A stretch of 64,000 nucleotides of DNA from Flaccisagitta enflata (taxonomy: Eukaryota > Chaetognatha > Sagittoidea > Aphragmophora): positions 20,894,001 through 20,958,000 of the forward strand of contig OZ231128.1 in assembly GCA_965153355.1 (NCBI GenBank), written 5' to 3'. A program made the position numbers and the translations under genes. The notes beneath the pieces were generated by a model. It ran no database searches. It saw nothing but the letters and a program-made list of their open reading frames with translations, and was not told the DNA's origin. Shown piece by piece: positions 25,601 to 37,800 of this stretch. How positions within the stretch are numbered: position 1 is the first letter of the stretch; each line of letters starts with the position of its first letter.

Positions 25601-28502
25601 ATGACTCTGGAAGTGATCATGGGGCGGGCCGAAATTGCGATCATTGTGACCTTCGTGGACATGGTCCCTGCGGGCACCACGTTGTAGAAAGTCGTTTTGG
25701 GAGTCATCATCAGCATGATTGTGACGTAAAGGTCGACTGCAGGAGCTTCGCTCCCAGCGTGGACCACATACTTCCGCTTCAAGATCATCAAGTTTTAGCG
25801 ACATTTCCTGGAACCCTCTTTCAATTGACGTCAGAGGGTCGTAGGACATGGCGCCACCAACAAACGCAACTGATTTTCCACCTGTTGCGCCATCGCCGTT
25901 ATCGCTGCATGTCAACGCCGCCTGGCACCTGAAAGCGATGCGCTTCCCTTCTTCCAACGTTTCCGCGTTGTGGCCGAGGTCGATGGCTTGCTGGTAGTTT
26001 CGTGGTAAGGCCGAGCGGAACTCGTGGTAGTAGTCAGCCTCGCTCGGACTATCCTCGTACCTGTCAATTGTCCTTTTGACTCTTGCGGCCAGGGCATGGA
26101 AATTTTCCTGTCCATCCCAGGTGATCCGTTTACGCCTAGAACGCCAGTTGTATTTGTCCTGCGGCGTAATCAGCAGGCTCTTGAACTGCGTCTTTAAGTT
26201 TGCCCATGTGGCGGCGGTAGCGGCGCTCAAGGCGTCACTCATCATCAGTCGGGTTGCGTCGTTCAACTTCATGGGGAGCCACGCCACGTAAAGTTCCTTC
26301 TTCCTATCCTCTCCGCAATTGGTCGCCAACACGACGGCCTTCTCAAATCGTCCAAGCCACTCCTCTGGGTCGTGGTAGTCTGGTCTAAAATCCTCGATCA
26401 GGATAAAACTAGCTCCTTTTTCCGCCATCTTCGCTGTGGACAAGGCGAAGTAATAACAGTGAAATTTATCGGCAAGCCTATCTTTCAGTGAAGCCTCGCC
26501 GATGATGTGTCCTAAAGGCCGTTTTTCAGTGAGGCCTGAGGACACCTTGGATAGATAAGAGGCAATAAAAGGCAGTGAACACACTACAATGGAAGAGTAA
26601 AAATACAACTGCTCCCGATATAATACAGAAGATGAATATGTACAATTACAGAGGGTTTTTCAATGACCTCGTGTTTACAAGTGGTTCCACAGCTCGTAGA
26701 TCACCGCGAAGTCTGCTTCGAAAATGTAACGAAAGTGGGGTCCCGCTGCTTTGTTGAAGGCGAAGGTCCACATCCGCGCCGCCTCAGACTCGCGTACGAT
26801 CACCCTTTCACGTAGGAGGCGTGCCACCAACTGGCGCCAGGCGACTCTGTCGTTAATGCCGGGCGAGGTGTGCCTGATCCGTACAACCGCGGTGATGAGC
26901 GCTCGACGTATATCGGACCTGGCACCAACAAGGCAGGCTCCAAAGCTGGTCCTGGATTCGTCGATATAGAACCGGGGGGCGACAAAGCGGCTCCAATCCA
27001 CTTCAACTCCTGCGGCTGCTTGAGCGATGGCGTCACCGAATGCGTCCTCTTCGTCGTTACCTCCAACCGCGTGTGCGTCGACGACTGCGGCCCAGTCTTC
27101 GAAGTTGTCACGGGGCAGCTGCGGCGGCGTCACCGCAACAGGGGATGGCTCCGCGAAAAGCGTATCAATGTCGTAGCTCTTGTAGCATGCAAAACTCTCG
27201 CACTGCCAACAACAACGGGATTGGCGGACGTATCGGATAGCGTACCTTTCGTCGGAGTCGATGCGCGGTCGCGTCGGCAACCCCACGGTCTGCGCTTCGT
27301 CGAAGAGGGTGTCAAGGTTAAGGCTTCGCTCCCTGAAGATGGACCACGCAAACGAACGATTCATGTAGCGTTGTCGTCGGATAACGCGCCGCTCGTCGAA
27401 CGAGATTCTCTCCCGGCGGTGCCCGGAACCTTGGATTGGACGCTCACCACTGTTCTCGGTTTCGCTGTCGGAACTACTCGCACGTGGTAACCAACGTCTG
27501 TACTCCATTAATAATTCGGCAAAATAATGTTAGTTAAGAACACAATAAAACAAGTCAATTCACAATAAAATTGAAGCTAATGTTCACGGACGGCGATTTA
27601 AAATTGGATCTGGGTGGGCGGGGTCTCTGAACACACCCCCTATGCGTGACCCAAAAGAGTTTGAAATCCGCACGATGTATTTATCGTTCCACTGGCAGAA
27701 GATCTTCCTGTTGACAACGCTCATATGCGCAGAGCGAACAAACCCGGCGCGAGAAAGACAAACGTAAGACGAAGAAGAAAAGAAGACAGATCGTCGGCCT
27801 CCGCACTTAGCAGGAATCGGTGCGTTAAGGTCGGGCGTCCTTGCCACACCGGGTAAGGCTAGAGCTCGTAGATACTTCCCAGGACGCTCTTAGAGTGAAG
27901 AATATGCAACGAATGCGAATGATGAGAAGGCGCGGACTTGCAAGGTTGCTTCGTTTCCTCGCCACATCCATGCTGGCGTCGCCGGCGGAAGCTTTGGGGA
28001 ATTGCGAATTTAATTCGCCGTCCGAATCTTACCACCCATGCGCAAATAAGGGGTGGGATTAAGAGTGTGATATGGATGGTTCTAGATAGCGATGCACCAC
28101 TTATAAGCCAGAATTTCACCCCAGGCTTATTGTAATGCTCTCTCTGCTCACCTGAAATGGATTGACATCGGATATGCAGTCTTTAGAAAGTTCCATCAAT
28201 GTATTCCTTCCCTAAGCTCATTTGGCTGACTATCTGGGATATGAATGAAATGTTGTTAGTATATAAGAGGGCGGCCCGATCCAAATATCACACTATCAGA
28301 GACCCCGAATCTGTCTGCAAAGGAAGAGAGACAGCTTCAGAGCATTTGTCAATTGATATTTGTTCGGGCAGAGAATCATCAATCAATCAATAGACATAAT
28401 GGATAACAATGCCAATCAAATGTACAATGATATATCTAAGCATAACGAATATTATCATGATTCTCTTTACTTAATGTCCATCAAAATCCCTCTCCTACAC
28501 AC

Positions 28503-28538
<36 letters not shown>

Positions 28539-28657
28539 ACACATACACACACACACATACATACACACACACATCTCGAACGCATCTTTCTAGGATTCGA
28601 ACTCGGAACAAGTCGGGGTTTGTTGTTCGTTTTTCGGCCAATTTGATTGGTCAAGAG

Positions 28658-28719
<62 letters not shown>

Positions 28720-28817
28720 CAGAATCCTGTCTGTTCGTTTCAGCATCATATCATTGACATGACGATGAAGACAACGAAGACAACAACAACGACAACAACA
28801 GCAACAACAAAAATCGC

Positions 28818-28862
<45 letters not shown>

Positions 28863-31800
28863 AACAATAACAACAACAACAACAACAACAACATTTGACA
28901 TTTGACATATGACATTTCGTTTTGAGTTTTGAGTGCATTCAGTAAACTAATGAGTCTAAAGAGTTACGGTCATGAAATTTGAGAAAATGAAGAAAAAACG
29001 ATCTGCGTTCTCATTCTAGCTCTAGATCATCAGACTTACCTCAGAATGTCAAAAAAACTCAAAATATACTGAAAATATTGGCTGCTTTGGTGTCTAAACT
29101 GTCAATTTAACAGGCCTGTATATTGTTCTACATTCCCCCCCCCGTGGGGGGGGGGAAAATAATCAAAGGGTTTGGAGATTGGGGAAAAAATTCAAGGGGA
29201 TAAAAAGAGAAAAAAAGAAAATTTGGAGAAAATAAAACTTTTGACAGTACCAAATCATAAAAAATGATTAGTAAAACACAATTTAACACTATTTAAACCA
29301 TAAAAACACTGTTTTATTGCTATATGGGGCAGAAAATCATACATTTTGTAACGCCACGCGACGCGTCGCGGGGAAGAAAAATCAAAGGCAGGGGGGGGGA
29401 AACTAATCAAAGATCATAGAACTATATACATCCCTGCAATTTAAGTAATGTTGTGCATTGAGGGGCGTATCACTCGCTTAAGAAACAGCAATGGTGAAGA
29501 TGACAAGCGATAAAATTTGTCTCGAAAAATCGCGTTTTATCCCATAGTGACTCGGTCGCTCGTTACATTCGTTCCCTCACTCGCTCCGCAGCGCTCCGCT
29601 TTGCTACGCTCGCTTCACTTGTTCGCTCCATTCACTCCATTTACAAGCTATCTCACTCACTTTGCTCACTTCCTTTTGGGGACAGTTGAAATTCATATGT
29701 GTTTACGCTGAAAACGCTTTTCACGGAATCACTTGAGATTCTTGTTGACAATAGAAACACACCCAGTATATGAACTCATTCGGGCCAAAAACAGCCGAGA
29801 AACGCAGACGCATAGATGGGTGGGCAGACGGACAGACGAATGAATGAATCAACTGACCAATGGATTGACAAGAAGTGGCCTATAGAGTCACGTGTCCGTA
29901 GTTTGAATGTAAGAGGCCTTAAAATTTGTAACATGATCGAAGGAGGGATATTTTTCTTTTTAATGATTTTTGAATTACAGTTCAATTATAGTAAATAGGA
30001 GGCATCAAGATAATTTCTTGATAGTGTTAGCACTATGTCCTTGCGTTTACGATGGTGTAATTATTTTTAGGAATTCCTATGCAGATCCGGCCATGCAAGC
30101 TTAACATCAAGAAATTGATGATTTTAATATATATCTTTAATTTTTCCGATTCAACTTTATACATGCACATAATCATGTTTATTATGTCAAGAGCTTTCGA
30201 ACGATATGCTGCATTATATATTTTGTTGGAATTAAAAACAATTAATGAACTATTGAGTTTTTTGTTTGAATTGCCCTATCAGCTGCAGCGCCATAACCTT
30301 TTCGTGCGCAAGAAAATCAACCACCGCGAAGCAGCCATTTTTAATGAAACAAAGTTAACAAATGCACGCATGGTACGAGGTGAGCGCATTGACCGATTTT
30401 GATGAAATTTGAGATATAGGCCCTTCTTGGTCTCCTCTTTCATATATATCTGAACTTCGTGAAGCGAAAAACAATGAGATCCCTTCCCTTTTCATCGAAG
30501 TTGAGGTCTATTTTGTTAGTTTCCGTGGATGGCAATAACCATTTTTCTCCCGGTTTTCTATGATTTCTTGATGCTATATGATGTAATCTGACATGCTTTA
30601 GCATCTTTAGCATTGATGATAGCTCATTGCCTCACAATCAACACTCTTTTATCTCATATCTAAGCTATCTTCGGCGCAGAAATTTCGAGTTTTTCAACGA
30701 TTTTTTTACACGACCTTGCTGAGCGTCGTGACCGGTCGCTACTATAAGTAACATTTGGCTAATGAGATATGAAATGGTTGTGACTTTGTTTAAAATGACT
30801 TAAACAGCCTCGTTGTTGCAAAAATGAACATTTCAGGTTGTGGCGAACATTTTAGGTTATGGAAAAAGAATCTTTGCAGATTTTAAAATGCTTTGCATTC
30901 TCGTCAGGGGAAAAAGCACATCACATCACATCACCAATGAAAGATCTGAGACCAATTTCGACCTAGAATATGATTATTACCGTGGCAGGCGCCGATAGAT
31001 GAATCTCCGCCGGTGGCAACGAGACTGTCCTCGATGGCTCCCTTTCTGACGGCGTCGTATCGGCCGCGGGAGTGGAAGACGCCGGAATGCCGGATGAGGA
31101 TGTGACAGACGGCGCCCCCGCGGTGGAGGAGAGAGCCGACGTAGTCATGGTGGAAACGGAAGTGGCCGGTGACATGGCAGCGCCGGCGCTTTCACTCGCG
31201 GCGGCGCCACCAGCCTCTCTCTCAGGTACTAAAGAAACGGCGCTGCCTCCTCCCCCTCCTCCTCCAATGTCCTTTCGAGATATCAAGGGCGATCCTTCGA
31301 CAGATAATGGTGACGCACCCTCGGAATCCTCCGCGCCAGAGAAATATCTCGAAGAAGAGCAACCTCTTCCGCCGACAGCGGCTGATCCTGCAGCAGCCGC
31401 GGCGGGAGAAGCCACACCACCAGCGCCTCCTCCAAAGGACGGCGAGGAAGCGACCCAATCTGAGCTGCTTTTCCTTCGTAGTCTCGGCGAAGACGACTGT
31501 TCTTTTCTCTGCGCCTGAGCGATGGAAATGGGCAACGAGGAACGCGCTCCACTTCCACCACCACCACCACCGCCGTGATGATGATGTTGTCTCTCCAGAC
31601 TGCGAGAGACGCGTTCGACGCCGCCGCGAATCGGCGTCACGGATGAAGTCGGCGTCGCGGAGGAAGACGGCGTCGTGGAACTGCCAGCGGCGTCAGTTTC
31701 AGAGGGAGAATACTCGGCCGAAACAGTTCGATCAATGAGAGAAGAGAAAAGCGACATGAGGGCTACGCTTCCCCCACCCGCTCCACTTTCGACGGCGCCA

Positions 31801-34800
31801 TCGTCTTTAGTCACCGCCGACGCAGTCGCCTCTTGAGAAGATGACGATGATGACGGATTTTTCCGCTTCCCCCCGGGTGATGGTAAAGAAGCGTCTCTCC
31901 TATGAGCTCCTCGATGCTGACGACCCGCTTGAATGCTACGGGCTTCCATTTCCGCCGCGCATTCTTTACAAATACCGCAAACGCCGCAACCTGAATCCCC
32001 GCTGCCGCAACCGCATTCGCGTCCGCCAGGCCGCTCGCCCCGTCCGTGATTCACGCACGTGGCGCCGTACCCTGTGCATTCGTTGCAACAAGTGCAGATC
32101 ATGCAATAATTCAGGCTCCATTTGTGACTGTCGGCGGAGCAGAAAGGCGGCTGTGGTGGTGGAGCCGCGGCTGAGGCCGCGGCGGCTCCTGGTACGGCGC
32201 CGTCACCAACGGCGGAAGATTCATCTGCCGCCGGCGATGCGACATTTGGAATCGCCGTCTCAGAAGACATGGAATCGGTTCTTTGGCCGCCTGCCAGTCC
32301 TTGCGATGACTCGGAAAGCGTGCGGGCGTAAGAATGCTGTTGTTGCTGCTGCTGCTGATGAAGAGGCTGCGTTGGCACGTGGGAGCCACCAGTCGGCGTC
32401 GCGGAAGCAGGGGATGGAGTCACCAACACTTCCTTCAACACGCTGTACGGCGTTGTTAAATGAGAACGCGGGAAGGGAAAAGGGAAGGAGAGAAGAGGTA
32501 AAGAATGAAGGGAGGAAACGAAAGGAAGATGAAGAGAAGAAGTAAAGAGGAAAGAGAGTAGGGAAAGAAACGAAAGGAAGATAAAGAGAAGAGGTTTAAA
32601 GAGAAGAGAAGATAATAGGATGTATTGAAAAGGCAAAGGACAACAGAAGGGGAGAGAAGCATATTAGTCCAGGTTGTTGAAGAAAGGACTCGGCTTTTCT
32701 GGAACAAAGCTTGAAAATTTGCATATAAGTATTTAAAGTGATGTAGATCATGATAATGATAGGTGCACATCAAAAAAATTTGAGCACGTATCTTAAAAAT
32801 TCCTTTAAAATTTTTAAAATCATGCCATCGCCAAACCGCTAGAGTGAGGGTAATGAAATTTTATGAGCTAAAAAATATGTATTTTGTACATATGCACCCC
32901 AAATTTCAGCTCTTTAGCTTTATTAAAAGCAGAGATATAGCCAATTCACTTTTATATAAAAAAAATGCATTTTTTGGGATGGGTATTTTTGAGAAATTAC
33001 ACCCACAAGTAGATCGGCTAAATCTCCGCTTCTTATAAAGCTAGAGAGCTGAAATTTGGTATGGACATGTATAAAACACATATTTTTTTGCTCATGAAAT
33101 TTTATTACCTTGAGGCAGACGGTTTGGCGGTGGCATGGTTTTGAAAATTTTAGATGAATTTTTAAAATAGGTGCTCAAATTTTTTTTACCTGCACCTATC
33201 ATTATCATGATCTACATCACTTTAAATACTTGTATGCAAATTTTCAAACTTTGTTCCTGAAAAAACCGAGTTTGCTTAATTTCATGCATCAACAGACTGG
33301 ACTTTAAGGCTTTGAGTTGACTAAACAATTTTTTTGACAAAATGTTGCGGATTTCAGCCAACATCAGTTTTTTTTTCTTGTTGATTAAACAAAAACAAAC
33401 CCAGGCAAAGGTTCCGACGCTAAAATTAGCAATGAATCAGTGAATCTCAACCATATGATTGTTTTAAGGGCGTTTGTAAGAGGCGAAGAGAGGCACGTAG
33501 AGAAAAGTCTTTCTCAACGTGTTCCCGGGAAGAGAATAACTCTCTCCTCCTCATTGAAATTGCTGTTGCATACTTTGATCGCCCCAAAGACGGGAAAATA
33601 CGTCTTTTGAGGTTTGAGACGATATGCGTCTGGTTTGGGTGCTTCCCATAGCAAAAGTTGGTTATTTCTTTTTTTTTTCTAACATAAAGTGCCTTATCTT
33701 AAAACCTTTACTATTTTTTTCTTTTTTTTCTAACATAAAGTGCCTTAATTATTTTTTTCTTTTTTCTTTAACATAAAGTGCTTAATCTTAAAACCTTTGT
33801 TTTTTTTCATTAAAAATCTTTTTTTTTTTACAAATTTTTTGGAGGTTCTAGTTTGCATAGTACACAGTAGGATAAATCATTATACTAACATTTTTTAAAT
33901 TATCACTAATTCTCTTTCTAGAATTGTAAACCTGTTTATCAAGCAAACTCTTTCATTGATAACGTTCTGATATTTTAATCTATTTTCACAAATATTATAA
34001 TTCTTTAAAATAAATAATTGTCCTTTTAGTAACAAAATTACACAAGATATTGCTGAAATCTAAGTTTGTTTTTGTAAAAATTTTAAGGCTAAAACAACAA
34101 CAAAAGATAAAAGAATTTTGGAAAATAAAAAAACTTATTTTTATGATTTTTACTTTTTCATATTATCTTAAGGGTAAAGGGATATTCCAAACATTTGCAA
34201 TGTGAAGCACCCAAGCGTCTGGTTTTGATTCAAAAATAGGTAGTGTCAGCCTTAGTTAACCTGTTGGTGGATGACGGAGCTGGTGTCGTGGCGCTTCCAG
34301 TGAATCCCCGACCGCATTGACCTTTGTTGTTAATACCAAAGGTGTAGATTTTGCCATCGGCAGACAGAGCCACCGCGTGAGCTTTTCCCAAAGCCAAAGC
34401 CACGACTATCACGTCTTTCAAGTCTGTGACTAAGCCCGAAGAGTGATCACAATGCATGATGTCCTGAAAGAAAGTAAGGGCGGGAGATGTAAATTGTAAG
34501 CTTGAAACAATTCACGAAACAATATGTTGGCGGTGGCTTTGGAAGTTCATGTACCTTGCCAAACATGTAAACAGCGCCATCCCTCGTAATGAGCGCCGAA
34601 GTGCCACTATTAGCGACGACGCCGACGATGGGAGCCGCCACGGCGTCCATTTTGGTCATTTTCTTGGGCTTGACTGGTTTCGGCGCCCTGCGGCCTTTCC
34701 ACGGCGCCGAAGCGTCTCCGTCTTCGCCGCGTTTGGCCGTGCCCACGAAATAGGCGCCGCCGTCATCGGTTAATAAAACCGCGTGACCGCCTTCGTGTCC

Positions 34801-37800
34801 CACGGCCACCTATGAAATTACGTTGAGATGGAAATCGAGGGGGGAAAGGGAGGCCATAAGCTGTTGGAAACGTTATCGGTTTAGTGTCTGACCTCGAATA
34901 TCATACACGCACCTGTTAATAACTCAGAAATAAAGAGCAGGGTGATTTCATGACGCGGGTTATCAAGCCGCATCAATACCACAGCCAATGTTTCATCATC
35001 AAAATGGATTTCCAAAAAAATAAAAAGTTGAGAATAGGGATGACTCGATGACCCCTTTTCATCAACTAGCCGACGAACCTGAGTGATACGCGGCGTCTTG
35101 CTGATGGGCAATTCAGCCCATTTGGTGGATCCTTGTTGTTGTTTGATTCCCAAAGAGGTAGACTTGCCGCTGAAAAACACTTTACCGGCGGAACTCCGGA
35201 TGAGGGCGAAATCTTTGCCGCTGCACATCGTTGAGATCTCATCGTCTGATCAAAAATAATAGCGTGAGGAAATCAAGATTTGGTCATTTAAAAAAAACCA
35301 AAACTGTTAAGGCCTGACGAATTCAAATAAACTCAGAAATAGTGAGCAGGATGATTTCATGATGCAGGTTATCAAGCCGCATCAATACCACAGCCAATGT
35401 TTCATCATCGAAATGAATTTCCGAAGAAATAAAAAGTCGAGAAAGATAAAGGGGGCCGGACAGGACCCCGCGGTAACTCAGTGACGGCTTACTTAATGGG
35501 TACTGCCATTCTGTTATTAACCGCAGTGGCACGGGACCGCTAGCGGCGGCTCTAGAAATAGTCGGTCTTGAAATTCATTTGGTCTTGAATAAGCTTTAGA
35601 TCAGTCTTGAAACTACCATTTCAGTGTTTCTTTTATGATTTCAATACTTTAAAGTATGCATTAGATTTTTCAACCTTGCTAAGACAAATGTGTAATGGAC
35701 CTTATGCTCTGGCTTATTGTTGTTTGCTGAGAGTTTCAGCGTAACCGGATATCTCTCACGGCGATAATGCAAGAAATGCCGACATGTTCTAAGAATACAT
35801 TTCTCGAGTTTAATTCAAACTAGATTAGACTGCTATATGCAAATGAGGACTAGATCCAAGACATCAAGTCTATAATGTTTTACTTAAGCTTAATTGAGAC
35901 TAATGACGATTTCTTGTAAATCCACGTTCAAGGAAAAGCTTCTACGACCTAAAATCAACTACCACCATGCAAGTACTTCCATTCTCTCTCTAAAAATATG
36001 TCCGCACCTTCAAAAAGCGGAGAATTAACGCTGTAAACCGGAATTTGTTGTTGCGGTTGTTCGTAATTGGCGAGGCCGAAGACGTTGAGACATTTACGCG
36101 CGAGTTTGATGGGAATCTCATTAACCAGAGGCATAGGATCGCGACAAGGACGGAAAGTACGAATCACGAAAGAATCGTCGGCCCCCGATGAAATGTGACC
36201 GATCGACTCGCTGTGACGGTGGACAGAAAGGGAGAGGAGGAGTTGCATGAGAGAAACATACATACTATCATGAGGGTAAGATGCATACTATCATGTGGAT
36301 GTCACGCAACTCCCATTCATTAAACCTTATATCAACCAAAACACTTCAGTAAATGGCGCTCGAGAAAATCTATACAAATTTAACTTCTACATGCCACTAC
36401 ATGAAGGATAGGGGATGATATGCGCATTTCAAACCAACGTACCTATCACTGAACATCATAAACGGTCCATTGGTGAGCATTTCAAAGTCGAAACTTCCGC
36501 TCTCCTGAAGAGTTTCTCGACAAACGACGGAAATGCGGGATGAGTTGGCATTGTCCAAATTCTTGTAAAATAAAATATCGCTGGCAAAGGATAACCAACC
36601 GCGATCAGAAGGATGGAAATCCTGGTTGGACAAATACACGTGGCCGCGAATGGTACCACCATAGCCTAGATAATGGTGGAAAGAGGTGGGGAGGGGGGAT
36701 TAAATCCGATACCATTTCTGACCAGTTATGACTTGGATCAGGCCCCATTGCGTAGGCACTGTAAACGTTTAAAGTTGGTAGCTAGCCAAAATCAGAAACC
36801 TTACCAGTGCCGACTGTAAAGACCCTATCCGAGGCACTTTTAGAAGGCGTCTCAAAAACAGACAATGCTTACCAGTGCCAACTTTGTGAAAGCCCTATCC
36901 TAGGCACTTTAAGAAGGCTCTCGTCTCAAATCTCAATGCTCCCCACTCACCAGTGCCGACTTTGTGCAGGCCTTGTTGATCGTGGATGTAAAGATAGCGG
37001 CCATCGGAGGCTAAAGCGGAAGTAAGGCCATCGCCGTGATGACGATAAGGATTTGACCATGAAGTCGTGTGACCCTGTTGATGCTTAAGTCCGTCGTTAT
37101 CGTTGGCATCGGGAAGACCTGAGACGTAGTCGGAGGGAGAAAAGGTCATGGGTGGAAGAAGAAAATGAATGAAATGTTGGAAAATGTTATGAACTCTCTG
37201 AATTGTGACTAATCGAATGGATACCGACCCGAAATAGGGAAAGAGTCGAGGAGTGAATCTTCTCTGGCGCCGGTGAAAAACCAATCGGGCCTCTCCGTTT
37301 TGCCAAGTAGAACCGACTGTACAGACTTTTGAAGAGCCGCTAATATCGATGGTTGAAGTAAATCCTGGGGGGGGGACAAGGGGGGCAACATCGGAACTTA
37401 TTTACATCATCTCGCAAGTGTCTGACCTCGGATATCATACACGCACCTGTTAATAACTCAGAAATAATGAGCAGGATGATTTCATGACGCGGGTTATCAA
37501 GCCGCATCAATACCACAGCCAATGTTTCATCATCGAAATGGATTTCATAATTAATTTCGTAATTAACATTGGAGATGATTCTAATCGGCGCGTTATAGGC
37601 CCTCTTTTTCCCTCCAAAATATTGACGTCTTACTCATTTTTGAGAGAATTAAAACAGTTATCACGGACGCTTCGCGGAAATAAGAAAGCCAAAGCCGAAA
37701 GCAGACGGGAAAATCGATCTTGAAGTTTTTCTATTTTTTCTTCAACTTAAAAATCGAACATTGTTGTAACTAAAAATTTTCCTGACTGTTGTGGGTAGCT

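Larger units (their letters stand above)
22705..28499 (-). mobile_element. LTR retrotransposon with identical LTRs, Gag-like ORF and no recognisable pol
   Basis: The two 398-bp LTRs (22705-23102 and 28102-28499) appear identical by eye. Orientation is minus: next to the right-hand (5') LTR the minus strand reads AG-TGGTGCATCGC, a plausible primer-binding site. Just before the left-hand (3') LTR it reads GCGAGGGGAAG, a polypurine tract, followed by the LTR start TGTAGG. Flanking CACA on both sides fits a 4-bp target duplication in a CA repeat. The 5-kb interior has two ORFs, an unknown 277-codon one and a Gag-like 422-codon one. I find no protease, reverse transcriptase, RNase H or integrase, so it is probably non-autonomous. 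It sits in MYCBP2 intron 13, in the sense orientation. Confidence 0.88.

Noticed and set aside
28651-28938. Cysteine-rich 95-codon ORF (toxin- or metallothionein-like)
   Set aside because: Poly-Cys comes from the (AAC)n repeat read on the opposite strand.
31072-32545. Several 148-234-codon plus-strand ORFs
   Set aside because: Antisense shadows of MYCBP2 exon 13, caused by its high GC content.
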